Assembly: GCF_000174355.1 (NCBI RefSeq)
Contig: NZ_ACIS01000012.1
Coordinates: 20,795 to 84,794 of the forward strand
DNA: 64,000 nt
DNA from: Pseudogulbenkiania ferrooxidans 2002
GTDB taxonomy: Bacteria; Pseudomonadota; Gammaproteobacteria; Burkholderiales; Chromobacteriaceae
Direction: 5' to 3'
Shown piece by piece: positions 1 through 8,415 of this stretch; the stretch's first letter is position 1; each line of letters opens with the position of its first letter. The position numbers and the translations under genes were made by a program. Below the pieces are notes generated by a model. It was not told where the DNA came from. It ran no database searches and saw nothing but the letters and a program-made list of their open reading frames with translations.

Positions 1-863
1 GCGGCATGACCGGCGTGCTGATGGCGGTGCCGGGTGCCGACTTCGTGCTGCATAACAGCCTGTTCCTGATTGCCCACTTCCACAACACCATCATCGGTGG
101 CGCGGTATTCGGCTACCTGGCCGGCTTCGTGTTCTGGTTCCCGAAAGCCTTCGGCTTCAAGCTGGACGAGCGCCTGGGCAAGGCGGCGTTCTGGTTCTGG
201 CAGACCGGCTTCTACTTCGCCTTCGTGCCGCTCTACATCCTGGGCTTCATGGGTATGACCCGTCGCCTGAACCACACCGACAACCCGCTGTGGACCCCGT
301 GGCTGTACGCCGCCTGCATCGGTGCGGTACTGATCGCGCTGGGCATCGGCTGCCAGCTGCTGCAGATCGTGGTCAGCCTGCGCAACCGCAAGCAGCTGGC
401 CGACGTGACCGGCGACCCGTGGAATGCCCACACCCTGGAGTGGTCCACCTCCTCGCCGCCGCCGTTCTACAACTTCGCCAAGCTGCCGCAGGTGCATGAC
501 ATCGACGCCTTCACCGACATGAAGGAAAAAGGCGTGGCCTACCAGGTACCGCAGCAGTACGCACCGATCCACATGCCGAAGAACACCGCGGCCGGCGTCT
601 ACATCGGGGGCTTCACCCTGGTGTGCGGTTTCGCCCTGATCTGGCACATCTGGTGGCTCGCCATCGTTGGCCTGATCGGCATCATCGGCAGCATGCTGGC
701 ACGCGCCTACGACAACGATATCGACTACTACGTCCAGCCGGACGAGATCGAAGCGATCGAACGCGAACGCTTCGAGAAGATGGGTATCGACTTCGACCGC
801 TATGACGAACGCGACCAAGGCACGGCCCGTCCGCGCCCGGCAAAAACTCTGGAGCAGGTGTAA
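1..863 (+). CDS. cyoB: Cytochrome bo3 ubiquinol oxidase subunit I, C-terminal part (partial)
   Basis: The reading frame is open from the window edge, so the 5' part of the gene lies outside; about 286 codons are visible. CyoB is the heme-copper subunit of the cytochrome o quinol oxidase, which reduces oxygen and pumps protons across the inner membrane. The visible part carries the HFHNT-type stretch (residues near the window start, '[12 protein letters not shown]') that belongs to the heme-binding helix region, several membrane helices, and the CyoB-specific C-terminal extension with '[15 protein letters not shown]'. That last motif is shared by quinol and cytochrome c oxidases just before the end. 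The next gene starts 6 nt after the stop. An upstream cyoA is expected but not visible. Confidence 0.95.
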   Translation, partial: GMTGVLMAVPGADFVLHNSLFLIAHFHNTIIGGAVFGYLAGFVFWFPKAFGFKLDERLGKAAFWFWQTGFYFAFVPLYILGFMGMTRRLNHTDNPLWTPWLYAACIGAVLIALGIGCQLLQIVVSLRNRKQLADVTGDPWNAHTLEWSTSSPPPFYNFAKLPQVHDIDAFTDMKEKGVAYQVPQQYAPIHMPKNTAAGVYIGGFTLVCGFALIWHIWWLAIVGLIGIIGSMLARAYDNDIDYYVQPDEIEAIERERFEKMGIDFDRYDERDQGTARPRPAKTLEQV

Positions 864-869
864 ACAGCC

Positions 870-1484
870 ATGACTTCGCACGCAACCGCACTACACGACA
901 CGCACGCTCACGATCATGAGCATCACGACAGCGGCGCCAGCACCCAGCTGGGCTTCTGGCTCTACCTGATGACCGACTGCATCCTGTTTGCCAGCGCCTT
1001 CGCTGCCTACGCGGTGCTGTTCGGCAACGTCAACGGCGGCGTCGCCGGCAAGGAAATCTTCGAGCTCAAGTACGTGCTCGTGGAAACCTTCGCCCTGCTG
1101 TTCTCCAGCATCACCTACGGCTTTGCCATGATCAGCGGCCACAAGGGCAGCAAGGCCGGTCTCCTGGGCTGGCTGGCCGTCACCTTCCTGTTTGGTGCCG
1201 TGTTCATCGGCATGGAACTGCACGAGTTCGGCACGCTGATCGCCGAGGGCCACGGCCCTGACAAGAGCGCCTTCCTGTCCGGCTTCTTTGCCCTGGTCGG
1301 AATGCACGGCCTGCACGTGACCGCCGGCCTGATCTGGATGGCGGTGATGATGCTGGAAGTGATCAAGACCGGCCTGACCGGCCGCGCCATGACCCGCCTG
1401 AACTGCCTGAGCATGTTCTGGCACTTCCTCGACATCGTGTGGATCTGCGTCTTTACCGTCGTCTATCTGAAAGGGGCCATCTGA
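870..1484 (+). CDS. cyoC: Cytochrome bo3 ubiquinol oxidase subunit III
   Basis: The product has 204 residues, the usual length for CyoC. The N-terminus is rich in histidine and aspartate, followed by five membrane helices beginning at '[19 protein letters not shown]', a strongly conserved CyoC/CoxC helix-1 sequence. The later helix '[12 protein letters not shown]' matches the subunit III family. Subunit III stabilises the core of the proton-pumping quinol oxidase and contains no redox centre. The gene follows cyoB by 6 nt and its stop codon TGA shares one base with the cyoD start codon, so the genes are translationally coupled. Confidence 0.96.
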   Translation: MTSHATALHDTHAHDHEHHDSGASTQLGFWLYLMTDCILFASAFAAYAVLFGNVNGGVAGKEIFELKYVLVETFALLFSSITYGFAMISGHKGSKAGLLGWLAVTFLFGAVFIGMELHEFGTLIAEGHGPDKSAFLSGFFALVGMHGLHVTAGLIWMAVMMLEVIKTGLTGRAMTRLNCLSMFWHFLDIVWICVFTVVYLKGAI

Positions 1485-1807
1485 TGAGCCAAGCTCACGA
1501 TCACGCGGCCAGCCACGGCAGCGTCAAATCCTACCTGACGGGCTTCGTGCTGTCGGTCATCCTGACCGTGATCCCGTTCTGGCTGGTGATGAACGGCAAC
1601 CTGAACCCGCACGACACCCTGCTGACCATCGCCGGCTTCGCCGTGGTGCAAATCCTGGTGCATCTGAAGTACTTCCTGCACCTTGATTTCACCACCGAGG
1701 GCCGCGTCAACACCCTCGCCTTCCTGTTCACCGCGCTGGTGATCGTGCTGCTGGTGGGGCTGTCGGTCTGGATCATCTTCAGCGCCGACGCGCTGATGAT
1801 GCCCTGA
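1484..1807 (+). CDS. cyoD: Cytochrome bo3 ubiquinol oxidase subunit IV
   Basis: The product has 107 residues, three membrane helices and a histidine-rich N-terminus ('[17 protein letters not shown]'). The sequence '[18 protein letters not shown]' is the conserved CyoD helix. The frame remains open upstream, but ATG at 1484 is the correct start because it overlaps the cyoC stop by one base and gives the family N-terminus. Subunit IV is a small assembly subunit of the bo3 oxidase in the inner membrane. Confidence 0.96.
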   Translation: MSQAHDHAASHGSVKSYLTGFVLSVILTVIPFWLVMNGNLNPHDTLLTIAGFAVVQILVHLKYFLHLDFTTEGRVNTLAFLFTALVIVLLVGLSVWIIFSADALMMP

Positions 1808-1818
1808 GAGAGCCAGAC

Positions 1819-2745
1819 GTGAAACTCAAGCGCTACCTGCAGGTCACCAAGCCGGGCATCATCTTCGGCAACCTGATCTCGACGGCGGGCGGTTTCCTGC
1901 TCGCCGCGCGAGGCCATGCCGACCTGGGGCTGCTCCTGGCCACGGTGATCGGGCTGTCGCTGGTGGTCGCCTCCGGTTGTTCCCTGAACAACTGCATCGA
2001 CCGCGACATCGACTGCAAGATGGCACGCACCAAGAACCGCGTGCTGGTCACCGGCGCCATGTCGTTCAAGGCCGCCCTGATGCACGGCATGCTGCTGGGT
2101 CTCGCCGGGTTCTGGACGCTGTGGCACTGGACCAACCCGCTGGCCTTTGCCTGCGCGCTGTTCGGCTTCGTGATCTACGTCGGCGTTTATAGCCTGTACA
2201 TGAAGCGCAAGTCGGTCTACGGCACGCTGGTGGGCAGCCTGTCCGGCGCGGTGCCGCCGGTGGCGGGCTACTGCGCGGTCAGCGGCCAGTTCGACATGGG
2301 CGCGGCCATCCTGCTCTTGATGTTCTGCCTGTGGCAGATGCCGCACTCGTACGCGATTGCGATCTTCCGCTTCAAGGACTACGAGGCCGCCAACATCCCG
2401 GTGCTGCCGGTGGTGAAGGGTATCTCGGCCGCCAAGCAGCAGATCGTGCTCTACATCCTGGCCTTCGCCGCCGCCACGGTGATGCTGGCCTTCGGCGGCT
2501 ATGCCGGCTATGGCTACCTTGCTGTGGCCTGTGCCACCAGCCTGTGGTGGCTCAAGATGGCGCTGTCGGGCTACAAGAGCAGTACCGATGACCGGGCGTG
2601 GGCGCGTCAGGTGTTCTTCTTCTCCATCATCACGATTACCGCACTCTCGGTGATGATGGCGGTGGATTTCCAGATTCCCGAGCTGTGCTGCACCCCTGCC
2701 CCCGGCAGCGGCGTGCTGGCGGCCTTGAGCAAGCTGGTCGCCTGA
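1819..2745 (+). CDS. cyoE: Protoheme IX farnesyltransferase (heme O synthase)
   Basis: CyoE is a UbiA-type membrane prenyltransferase that converts heme B to heme O by adding a farnesyl group, supplying the cofactor for the oxidase encoded just upstream. The 308-residue protein has about nine membrane helices. It shows '[18 protein letters not shown]', the N/DxxxD prenyl-diphosphate binding motif, and the second loop '[26 protein letters not shown]' region typical of heme O synthases. The start is GTG, 11 nt after cyoD. It is the last gene of the operon, as in Escherichia coli, and is followed by a strong terminator. Confidence 0.96.
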   Translation: MKLKRYLQVTKPGIIFGNLISTAGGFLLAARGHADLGLLLATVIGLSLVVASGCSLNNCIDRDIDCKMARTKNRVLVTGAMSFKAALMHGMLLGLAGFWTLWHWTNPLAFACALFGFVIYVGVYSLYMKRKSVYGTLVGSLSGAVPPVAGYCAVSGQFDMGAAILLLMFCLWQMPHSYAIAIFRFKDYEAANIPVLPVVKGISAAKQQIVLYILAFAAATVMLAFGGYAGYGYLAVACATSLWWLKMALSGYKSSTDDRAWARQVFFFSIITITALSVMMAVDFQIPELCCTPAPGSGVLAALSKLVA

Positions 2746-2755
2746 GTCCCCTACG

Positions 2756-2791
2756 AAACAAACAGGGCCCCGCTTGGGGCCCTGTTTGTTT
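2756..2791. terminator. Bidirectional intrinsic terminator between cyoE and the convergent dehydrogenase gene
   Basis: A perfect 16-bp inverted repeat (arms 2756-2771 and 2776-2791, loop GCTT) has A-rich 5' and T-rich 3' outer arms, so it can terminate transcripts arriving from either side. It lies 10 nt after cyoE and 21 nt after the convergent gene. Confidence 0.9.
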
Positions 2792-2812
2792 GTATCGAGC
2801 GTGTCGTCCGGC

Positions 2813-3679
2813 TCAGTTCTTTTCCCAGATCAGCCGGGCGATGGCCGAAGAATCCAGCTCGCCCTCCCCCTTCTCGACCAATTCGCCGATCAGGCCCGCC
2901 ACCCGCTCCGCCTCCGGCAGTTTGATGCCCAGCTCGCGCGCGGTATCGAGTACGATGCCCATATCCTTGAGGTGCAGCTTGGCCTTGAAGCCCGGCGCAT
3001 AGTTGTCGTCGATCATGCGCTGGCCATGAACATCCAGCACCCGACTCTGGGCGAAACCGCCGAGCAGCGCCTCGCGCACCGGTGCCGGATCCACGCCGCA
3101 CGCCTTGGCCAACTTCATCACCTCGGCCACTGCCGCCACACCGACGCCGACGGCAATCTGGTTGCACGCCTTGGCTACCTGCCCCGCTCCTGACTCGCCG
3201 ATATGGGTGATGGTCTTGCCCATCGCCTGCAGCGCCGGCCGTGCCTTCTCCAGCGCCTCGGCCTTGCCACCGACCATGATGGTCAGCGTGCCGTTGATGG
3301 CGCCGACCTCACCGCCCGACACCGGGCAATCGAGGAAGTCGATGCCCTTTTCGGCCAGGCTGGCCGCGATCTTGCGCGCACCTATTGGAGAAATCGTGCT
3401 CATGTCGGCGCACACCAGACCCGGCGTGGCCCCCAGCGCCACGCCGTTGTCACCAAGCAGCACCGCCTCCACGTCGGCAGTGTCGGACACATTGGTCACC
3501 ACCAGCTCGACGCCCGCGGCCAGTTCGGCCGGGGAGTCGCACCAGCAGGCACCGGCAGCGAGCAGCGGCTCGGCCGATTCGCGCCGGCGCGCCCACACGC
3601 TGACCTGATGTCCCGCCTTGAGCAGATTGAGCACGCAAGGGCGGCCCATGATGCCCAGTCCGATATAGCCTACTTTCAT
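2813..3679 (-). CDS. NAD(P)-dependent beta-hydroxyacid dehydrogenase (2-hydroxy-3-oxopropionate reductase type)
   Basis: This 288-residue protein belongs to the GarR/GlxR/3-hydroxyisobutyrate dehydrogenase family. The N-terminal Rossmann motif is 'GYIGLGIMGRP' (residues 4-14). The substrate-binding segment 'DCPVSGGEVGA' is near residue 117, and the catalytic lysine lies in 'GAGQVAKACNQ' near residue 170. The all-alpha C-terminal domain ends with 'DSSAIARLIWEKN'. Members reduce tartronate semialdehyde or succinic/methylmalonic semialdehydes; sequence alone does not settle the substrate. The gene stands alone, convergent to cyoE, with no glyoxylate or glycerate genes beside it in the window. 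Confidence 0.85.
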   Translation of the reverse strand: MKVGYIGLGIMGRPCVLNLLKAGHQVSVWARRRESAEPLLAAGACWCDSPAELAAGVELVVTNVSDTADVEAVLLGDNGVALGATPGLVCADMSTISPIGARKIAASLAEKGIDFLDCPVSGGEVGAINGTLTIMVGGKAEALEKARPALQAMGKTITHIGESGAGQVAKACNQIAVGVGVAAVAEVMKLAKACGVDPAPVREALLGGFAQSRVLDVHGQRMIDDNYAPGFKAKLHLKDMGIVLDTARELGIKLPEAERVAGLIGELVEKGEGELDSSAIARLIWEKN

Positions 3680-3845
3680 CTATCCATCTCCGGCTGAAGC
3701 CCAGTTGATTGAACGGCTGACGCGTCACGACCGCGCATGACACGCCGATGGCGCCCTGCCGTCGATCACAGCGGGCTCAAGTTGCACACAAGGGGCAAGC
3801 ATACGGAAAGCCGACCGTTCAAGCCAGCCGGGGGGGTATCAGTTT

Positions 3846-4178
3846 TCAGGCGGGGGGGGATGGGCGCTGCGCCAGCCACGCGTCGAACTCGAAATCACGG
3901 CCCGCCGCCTGGTGCTCCAGAAAATAGACAAAGGCCAGCACCTCGGCCACCGCCCGGTACAGCTCCGGAGGAATTTGCTGATCCAGATCGACCTGCATCA
4001 GCAAGGACACCAGCGCCGGCGAGTCATGCACGAATACGCCGGCCTCCTGGGCTCGTTCGATGATGCGTTCGGCCAACTCGCCGTAGCCCTTGGCCACCAC
4101 CTTTGGCGCACGCGCACCGTCCTGGTAGCTCAGGGCGATGGCGGAGCGGCGCGCCGGATCAGCTGGCGGCTTCGTCAT
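3846..4178 (-). CDS. Stand-alone FlhB C-terminal-domain protein (FhlB-like flagellar export substrate-switch paralogue)
   Basis: The 110-residue protein matches the cytoplasmic part of FlhB that follows the NPTH autocleavage site. It has 'AIALSYQDGARAPKVVAKGYGELAERIIERA', then 'IPPELYRAVAEVLAFVYFLE'. FlhB's membrane domain and the NPTH motif are absent, so the protein cannot self-cleave. Such paralogues are known beside flagellar genes and can substitute for the FlhB C-terminal fragment in the export switch. It overlaps the end of fliK by 20 nt; FliK is the partner that triggers the switch, so the pairing makes sense. Its last codons contain a run of eight C residues on the coding strand (3852-3859). 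Confidence 0.8.
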   Translation of the reverse strand: MTKPPADPARRSAIALSYQDGARAPKVVAKGYGELAERIIERAQEAGVFVHDSPALVSLLMQVDLDQQIPPELYRAVAEVLAFVYFLEHQAAGRDFEFDAWLAQRPSPPA

Positions 4179-5166
4179 GGCTCACCGACAGTGTTGCAAG
4201 ATTCAGTCCGGCAGCCCCCAGGCCCTCCTCGAGCCGCCGCGCATGGTCGCGGATCAACTGCTCCGTCGCCGCCTCCTCGGTGGCAAAAGACAGCTGCACC
4301 GTCCCGCCGACGATACGGATACGGGCAGACAGGCCACCGAGCACCGGAAGTTCCAGCGCCAGACGGGTAGACCAGGCCGCTACCGCTTCTGCACCGCCCG
4401 CCTCTCGCTCTCGCGTCTCGTCCTGCTGAATGCTCAGCTGCAACGGCTGCCCCGGCCAAGCCCACCCCTGCAGTTGAAGCTGGTGGTTCTCCAGGGTGTC
4501 GAGCTGCCGTTGCACCAGGTTACCCAGCTCCGCCAAGGCCGCTTTGCCATGGGGAGAGGGAGTCGTCTGCGCCGAATCAAGGCTTTGTCCAAGCCTGGCT
4601 TGCGGCTCGTCCTTGAGGCTCTCCAGCGACAAACGACCATCGACCCAAGCCTTGACGTGCGACTCGTAGAACAGCCCGCTCTTGTCGGCCCCCTGTTTCA
4701 GTGCTGCGGCCACATCCGCCGGATCCTGGCGCGAGGCATCCAGCTGCAGTCCCGCCTGCGTCGGCGCGCTCTTGGCACTGTGCAGCAGATCGGTCAGATA
4801 ACGCGAGGCGGGGCTCAGCGAAACATCGGCCGAACCATTCGGCACCTCACTATCCGCAGCCTGCTCGACCAGCGCGAAGGTCAGTTTTGGCGACAAACTG
4901 GCCACTCGCAGCGTGAGCGCCTCGCCGTTGAGCTGCATGCCCTTGGGCAGATTCAACGTGAACAAACCATTCTTGATCAATGCGGCGAACTGCCCATTGT
5001 CCAGACGTTCAGCAACCCGGGCCGAAACTAGTTCGCCAATACTCAAGGACGGAGCCTTGGCCGGAAGGACCGAGGCTTCCAGCAGCAGCCGGCCGCCTTC
5101 GCCCAGCAGCCGGACACCGGAAACCGCCGCGGCGCCGAGTGCTTTGCCAGAAAGGGGGGAAATCAT
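4159..5166 (-). CDS. fliK: Flagellar hook-length control protein FliK
   Basis: The 335-residue protein has a variable Gln/Ala/Leu-rich N-terminal part and a C-terminal FliK domain at about residues 235-320. That domain contains 'LELPVLGGLSARIRIVGGTVQLSF' and 'EQLIRDHARRLEEGLGAAGLNLATLSV', the usual pattern of a hook-length control protein. FliK measures hook length and switches export from hook to filament subunits by contacting FlhB. Its ATG overlaps the TGA of the upstream DUF2802 gene (ATGA), and its end overlaps the flhB-like gene, so the three are co-translated. Confidence 0.85.
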   Translation of the reverse strand: MISPLSGKALGAAAVSGVRLLGEGGRLLLEASVLPAKAPSLSIGELVSARVAERLDNGQFAALIKNGLFTLNLPKGMQLNGEALTLRVASLSPKLTFALVEQAADSEVPNGSADVSLSPASRYLTDLLHSAKSAPTQAGLQLDASRQDPADVAAALKQGADKSGLFYESHVKAWVDGRLSLESLKDEPQARLGQSLDSAQTTPSPHGKAALAELGNLVQRQLDTLENHQLQLQGWAWPGQPLQLSIQQDETREREAGGAEAVAAWSTRLALELPVLGGLSARIRIVGGTVQLSFATEEAATEQLIRDHARRLEEGLGAAGLNLATLSVSHDEAAS

Positions 5167-5522
5167 GAAGTGGAATTATTGCGGTACAGGGACACGATCA
5201 GCTCGGCCTCACTGCGGGAAATGCCACAGCGTTCGGCCACCTCCGCCGCCGACAAGCCATGTTTGACAAGCTCGATAGCCTGATTGTAAGGCGTAGAGGT
5301 CAAGTCCTCCCCCTTGCTCTGCGGCCTGGGCAGGGATTTGCTCTTGGCCAGATGCTCCATGTCACGCTGCAGCATGCTGAGTTGCTGCTGCAGGTGATCG
5401 AGGTGAAGAGCAGTCAGCCTTGCGCTGCTCTCTCCATCGCGTTTCGCGCGCCACCACAGGTACCCCAAAGCAATCAGGGTACCCACAGACACCGCCAAGG
5501 ATACTATCGTCCAAATAGACAC
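5163..5522 (-). CDS. DUF2802 membrane-anchored protein in the flagellar cluster
   Basis: The 119-residue protein has one N-terminal membrane helix (about residues 5-24), a short coiled-coil-like Leu/Gln-rich stretch (about 35-60), and a C-terminal helix-turn-helix-like segment ('GLSAAEVAERCGISRSEAELIVSLYRN'). That is the DUF2802 signature often found near flagellar and chemotaxis genes. The start is GTG. The function is not established. The 4-nt overlap with fliK implies a flagellar role. A perfect 14-bp palindrome lies 28 nt upstream of the start. Confidence 0.75.
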   Translation of the reverse strand: MSIWTIVSLAVSVGTLIALGYLWWRAKRDGESSARLTALHLDHLQQQLSMLQRDMEHLAKSKSLPRPQSKGEDLTSTPYNQAIELVKHGLSAAEVAERCGISRSEAELIVSLYRNNSTS

Positions 5523-5549
5523 GTCAGGCCTCTACTCATAACATCTTGC

Positions 5550-5563
5550 TACTCTTAAGAGTA
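5550..5563. promoter_or_regulatory. Perfect 14-bp palindrome upstream of the DUF2802-fliK pair
   Basis: TACTCTTAAGAGTA reads the same on both strands. The flanks TGCT and AGCA extend the symmetry with one break on each side. It sits in the 81-bp gap between fliT and the DUF2802 gene. It could be an operator for a dimeric regulator or the stem of a short hairpin; there is no T-run, so it is not a typical terminator. Confidence 0.4.
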
Positions 5564-5603
5564 CAGCAGGGTGCTCTGTGGCCCAAGCCCAACTTGCCGA
5601 GCC

Positions 5604-5921
5604 CTAACGATAAATTTTCTGGAGCTTCTGTTGCCGGTTAGTCAATGACAGCGAGTACTGCAACTCGGCACAGCGCTCGATCAGCAAGCTTTCTATCTCC
5701 CTGCTTTGGGTCACGACGGTATCGAGTACCTCTCGCAATTCAGGGCTGTTTGCTAGCGCAGGCGCATCGACCTCAAGGATGACTTGACGATAATGGGCAT
5801 CTCGCTCGATATCGAGTTCGGTAAATCGCTCCCACTCGGCATTGCTGGCGGCTGCCAACATTGCTTCCGTGATATGGGCAAGCTTCATTACCTGAGAGCT
5901 CAATCCCACGTCCTCATCCAT
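5604..5921 (-). CDS. fliT: Flagellar chaperone FliT-like protein
   Basis: The product is a small (105-residue) all-helical protein without a signal peptide. It starts 'MDEDVGLSSQVMKLAHITEAMLAAA' and contains 'WERFTELDIERDAHYRQVI', matching the W/F-xx-L-x2-R pattern of FliT proteins. FliT binds the filament cap protein FliD and, in enterobacteria, also the master regulator FlhDC. The position fliD-fliS-fliT is the conserved order, and it lies 52 nt after fliS. Sequence conservation in this family is weak, so the name rests partly on context. Confidence 0.75.
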   Translation of the reverse strand: MDEDVGLSSQVMKLAHITEAMLAAASNAEWERFTELDIERDAHYRQVILEVDAPALANSPELREVLDTVVTQSREIESLLIERCAELQYSLSLTNRQQKLQKIYR

Positions 5922-5973
5922 TCCGATTCCACTCCTTCATCAGAGTGATGCGCAGCATACGCTTGTCTTGATA

Positions 5974-6402
5974 TCAGCCAACGGCAGAAACCGGAGCGCC
6001 CGAGTATTCCCGTTTATCCAGCTCAACCCATGCAGGCAGGAGGGTGTCAAGCAAGCTACGAACCTCCGCCAGGATGTCCTGGTCATTGCTTTTCCCTGCC
6101 AGAGCCAAGCGAGCCTTCATATAAAGATATAAATCATTCAAGTTTCGCGCAGCATCGCCCCCCTCTTCCAGATTCGTCATTTCACGCAAACCATCAAGAA
6201 TATCGATGGCTTTGGAGATAAGACGGGCTTTTGAAGCATAGTCCTGCATATTGATGGCATTGCCTGCCTGAGCTATAGCGTTTGCTGCCCCTTTATACAA
6301 AAGGACAACAATACCAACAGGGCTTGCTCCATAGACTGCGGCAACCAACGCATCTTTCTCATAAGCCTGGTTAAGCTGCCTGAGCGCATGTTTGTTAAGC
6401 AT
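5974..6402 (-). CDS. fliS: Flagellin secretion chaperone FliS
   Basis: The 142-residue product begins 'MLNKHALRQLNQAYEKDALVAAVYGASP' and contains 'VVLLYKGAANAIAQAGNAI', the FliS helix that grips the flagellin C-terminus, followed by 'NLNDLYLYMKARL'. FliS keeps flagellin unfolded and export-ready in the cytoplasm. The frame is open to 6420 through a TTG, but ATG at 6402 gives the family N-terminus and has a GGA-type ribosome site upstream. The gene starts 14 nt after the fliD stop. Confidence 0.93.
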   Translation of the reverse strand: MLNKHALRQLNQAYEKDALVAAVYGASPVGIVVLLYKGAANAIAQAGNAINMQDYASKARLISKAIDILDGLREMTNLEEGGDAARNLNDLYLYMKARLALAGKSNDQDILAEVRSLLDTLLPAWVELDKREYSGAPVSAVG

Positions 6403-6416
6403 CTCTATCCATACCC

Positions 6417-7808
6417 TCAAGATGACGATGATGACGAAAGCAAGTTTGCCAGGCTGCTAGTCGCAGACTGCATCTTGGCCAAGATCGCATTCAGATTTGT
6501 ATATTGCTGGGTATACTGCGTTTTCAATCGATCGAGCTTCGATTGGAGACCTGTCTGGTAATTCGTCTCGAAGTCTATGCGACTGTTGATCGAACTCTTG
6601 CTCGACTCGATGATGCCATCGGGCCCCAACAATTGATTGATCACCGCATTGAAGCGATCGGCAAAACCGTCATTATTGCTATTGCCGAACAGATTTTTGA
6701 CAGCAGCCGGATCCGCCGACAGGGCCGTATTGAACGCTGTCTTGTCCAGTTTCAGCGTGCCGTCCTTCTGGATCGAGATTCCTACCTGAGCCAGATAGGC
6801 ATAAGAATTATAGGGGTTCGCCCCAGACACAGGCGTAGCGAGTATGGAGGTCATCTGCGACTCGATCGCCAGAACCGAAGCGTTTCCCTTCATGCTGTCG
6901 GTCCGCGCCGACTCTGCGGCTGAATGTACCTGATTGTAGGCATCGACGAACGCTTGCAAGGCCGTAGTGATGCCATCTGAATCTTGGACCACATTGATAC
7001 TGGCCTCTCCAGTCTTGCTCAGATCGAGAGTCAGCCCAGCAATCGCATCGGTCAAGTGATTGCTGGCTGTAGACACACTGACACCATTGATAGTCAACGC
7101 GGCATTCTGAGCTGCGTGGGACTCGCTGATCGCACTAGCGGTACCCGTGCTCTGGGTCAAGCCACCCAATGACGCCGGCGAACTGGCATCAGCTGGCTCG
7201 GCCCCTCCGGCCGAAATCAAAAAGGCATTATCGCTCCCACTGTTGGTCGACGTAATAACCAACTTGTAGTTGCCGTTGTTATTGACGATATTGGCCGTCA
7301 CGCCGACGCCGGCCTGGTTGATCCGGTCCCGCATGCTGTTTAACGTGACGGAATCTCCGGGATTGTCCCTCAGACTGATTGGGGTGGTGGCTTTTCCACC
7401 AACGGTAAAGGTCAGGCTGTCCGGAGCGGAAGCAATAACCGCAGTGGGGTCGGTGATGGCAGTACCATCGGCATACTTATCGAACACCAACTGCCGAGGC
7501 TGCGCCAAGCTCGTGATATTCAGGGCATAACTGCCCGCTACAGTGGCAGCAGAGGTCGCAACGCTGGCGATTGTCGAGTCACTTGAACTGGCCTTGTAAG
7601 ACTGCAAAAACGAGCCCGAAGCCAAAGAGCGAATAGCTGTCTGTAAACTGGACAAGCCGGAACTGATCTTACCCACAGCACTGAGCTGCGTATTGAACTT
7701 TGAGACACGGCTCTGGCTCGCCGTCATCGGCTGCTGCTCGATCGTCATGAGTTGACTGACGATGCTCTGGACATCGAGAGCACCAACCGACGTCGTAATG
7801 GAAGCCAT
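6417..7808 (-). CDS. fliD: Flagellar hook-associated protein 2 (filament cap) FliD
   Basis: FliD forms the cap at the filament tip that guides flagellin folding. The 463-residue protein has the FliD N-terminal domain at about residues 8-105 ('GALDVQSIVSQLMTIEQQPM'). The C-terminal domain covers about 225-445, with 'DAYNQVHS', 'DRFNAVINQLLGPDGIIES' and the terminal coiled coil 'QYTQQYTNLNAILAKMQS'. It has the low-cysteine, Ser/Thr/Ala-rich composition of an exported axial protein. It lies between flaG and fliS. Confidence 0.96.
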   Translation of the reverse strand: MASITTSVGALDVQSIVSQLMTIEQQPMTASQSRVSKFNTQLSAVGKISSGLSSLQTAIRSLASGSFLQSYKASSSDSTIASVATSAATVAGSYALNITSLAQPRQLVFDKYADGTAITDPTAVIASAPDSLTFTVGGKATTPISLRDNPGDSVTLNSMRDRINQAGVGVTANIVNNNGNYKLVITSTNSGSDNAFLISAGGAEPADASSPASLGGLTQSTGTASAISESHAAQNAALTINGVSVSTASNHLTDAIAGLTLDLSKTGEASINVVQDSDGITTALQAFVDAYNQVHSAAESARTDSMKGNASVLAIESQMTSILATPVSGANPYNSYAYLAQVGISIQKDGTLKLDKTAFNTALSADPAAVKNLFGNSNNDGFADRFNAVINQLLGPDGIIESSKSSINSRIDFETNYQTGLQSKLDRLKTQYTQQYTNLNAILAKMQSATSSLANLLSSSSSS

Positions 7809-7910
7809 GATTCTTACCTTTCAAAGCCGTTAAGAACGGTAACGCACCCCCGCGCCGCCTTCATTGTCATCGCAATCGAGCAGGACAAGTACTAGGCATT
7901 ATACCCAGCC

Positions 7911-8333
7911 CTATGCCTTATCCTTGATCAGCAAGCCTTTGAAGTCTTCAATAGCCTTTGAAATACTGATGGCCTCTTCGGAAGGAATCTGGCGAATGAC
8001 TTTCTGGGTTTCCTTGTCCACCACCTTGACCACTGAAATATCGGTATCTTTGTCGACGGAAAACTCCAGTTCGCTATCGTAATGCTGGACAGCTTCATTC
8101 AGCTTGCGTAGTGCCGGCTGTAAGTCGGAGAGGGATACCGGCTTCTTGGTAGCGTCACGGCTATTCGACGTTTCCTTTTCTTTGTCTACGGCACTGACCG
8201 CCTGGCTCGAAACAGGCGAAACCGCCACCCCAGCCGTCTCGCCTGAAGAGGCCTGGGGAGGTGGCGCAACCGCCCGCGCCGAGCTCCCATCGGAGCGAGA
8301 AAGAGGACTTACCAATGGTGTGGAAATTTGCAT
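7911..8333 (-). CDS. flaG: Flagellar protein FlaG
   Basis: The 140-residue protein has a flexible Pro/Ala/Ser-rich N-terminal half. Its C-terminal FlaG domain reads 'LRKLNEAVQHYDSELEFSVDKDTDISVVKVVDKETQKVIRQIP', the family hallmark. FlaG affects filament length in Pseudomonas, Campylobacter and relatives. ATG at 8333 was chosen because a strong AAAGGAGGTG ribosome site sits just upstream; an in-frame codon further up would translate that site. It is the second gene after fliC in the filament cluster. Confidence 0.9.
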   Translation of the reverse strand: MQISTPLVSPLSRSDGSSARAVAPPPQASSGETAGVAVSPVSSQAVSAVDKEKETSNSRDATKKPVSLSDLQPALRKLNEAVQHYDSELEFSVDKDTDISVVKVVDKETQKVIRQIPSEEAISISKAIEDFKGLLIKDKA

Positions 8334-8371
8334 CTCTTCACCTCCTTTCAAGGAACAAGAAATGGCCTGGT

Positions 8372-8398
8372 GGTGGAACCGAGGCCATCTCTTAACTC
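8372..8398 (-). terminator. Possible terminator of fliC
   Basis: A 7-bp stem (ATGGCCT, 8372-8378, with AGGCCAT, 8392-8398) encloses a GGT/ACC pair and is followed on the minus strand by TTCTT. It lies in the 82-bp fliC-flaG gap. The T-run is weak, so it may only attenuate readthrough into flaG. Confidence 0.5.
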
Positions 8399-8415
8399 AT
8401 CTGCGGCGAGTTGCC

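Noticed and set aside
7898..7903. TATAAT on the minus strand upstream of fliD
   Set aside because: No -35 element at an acceptable distance was found, so it is not reported as a promoter.
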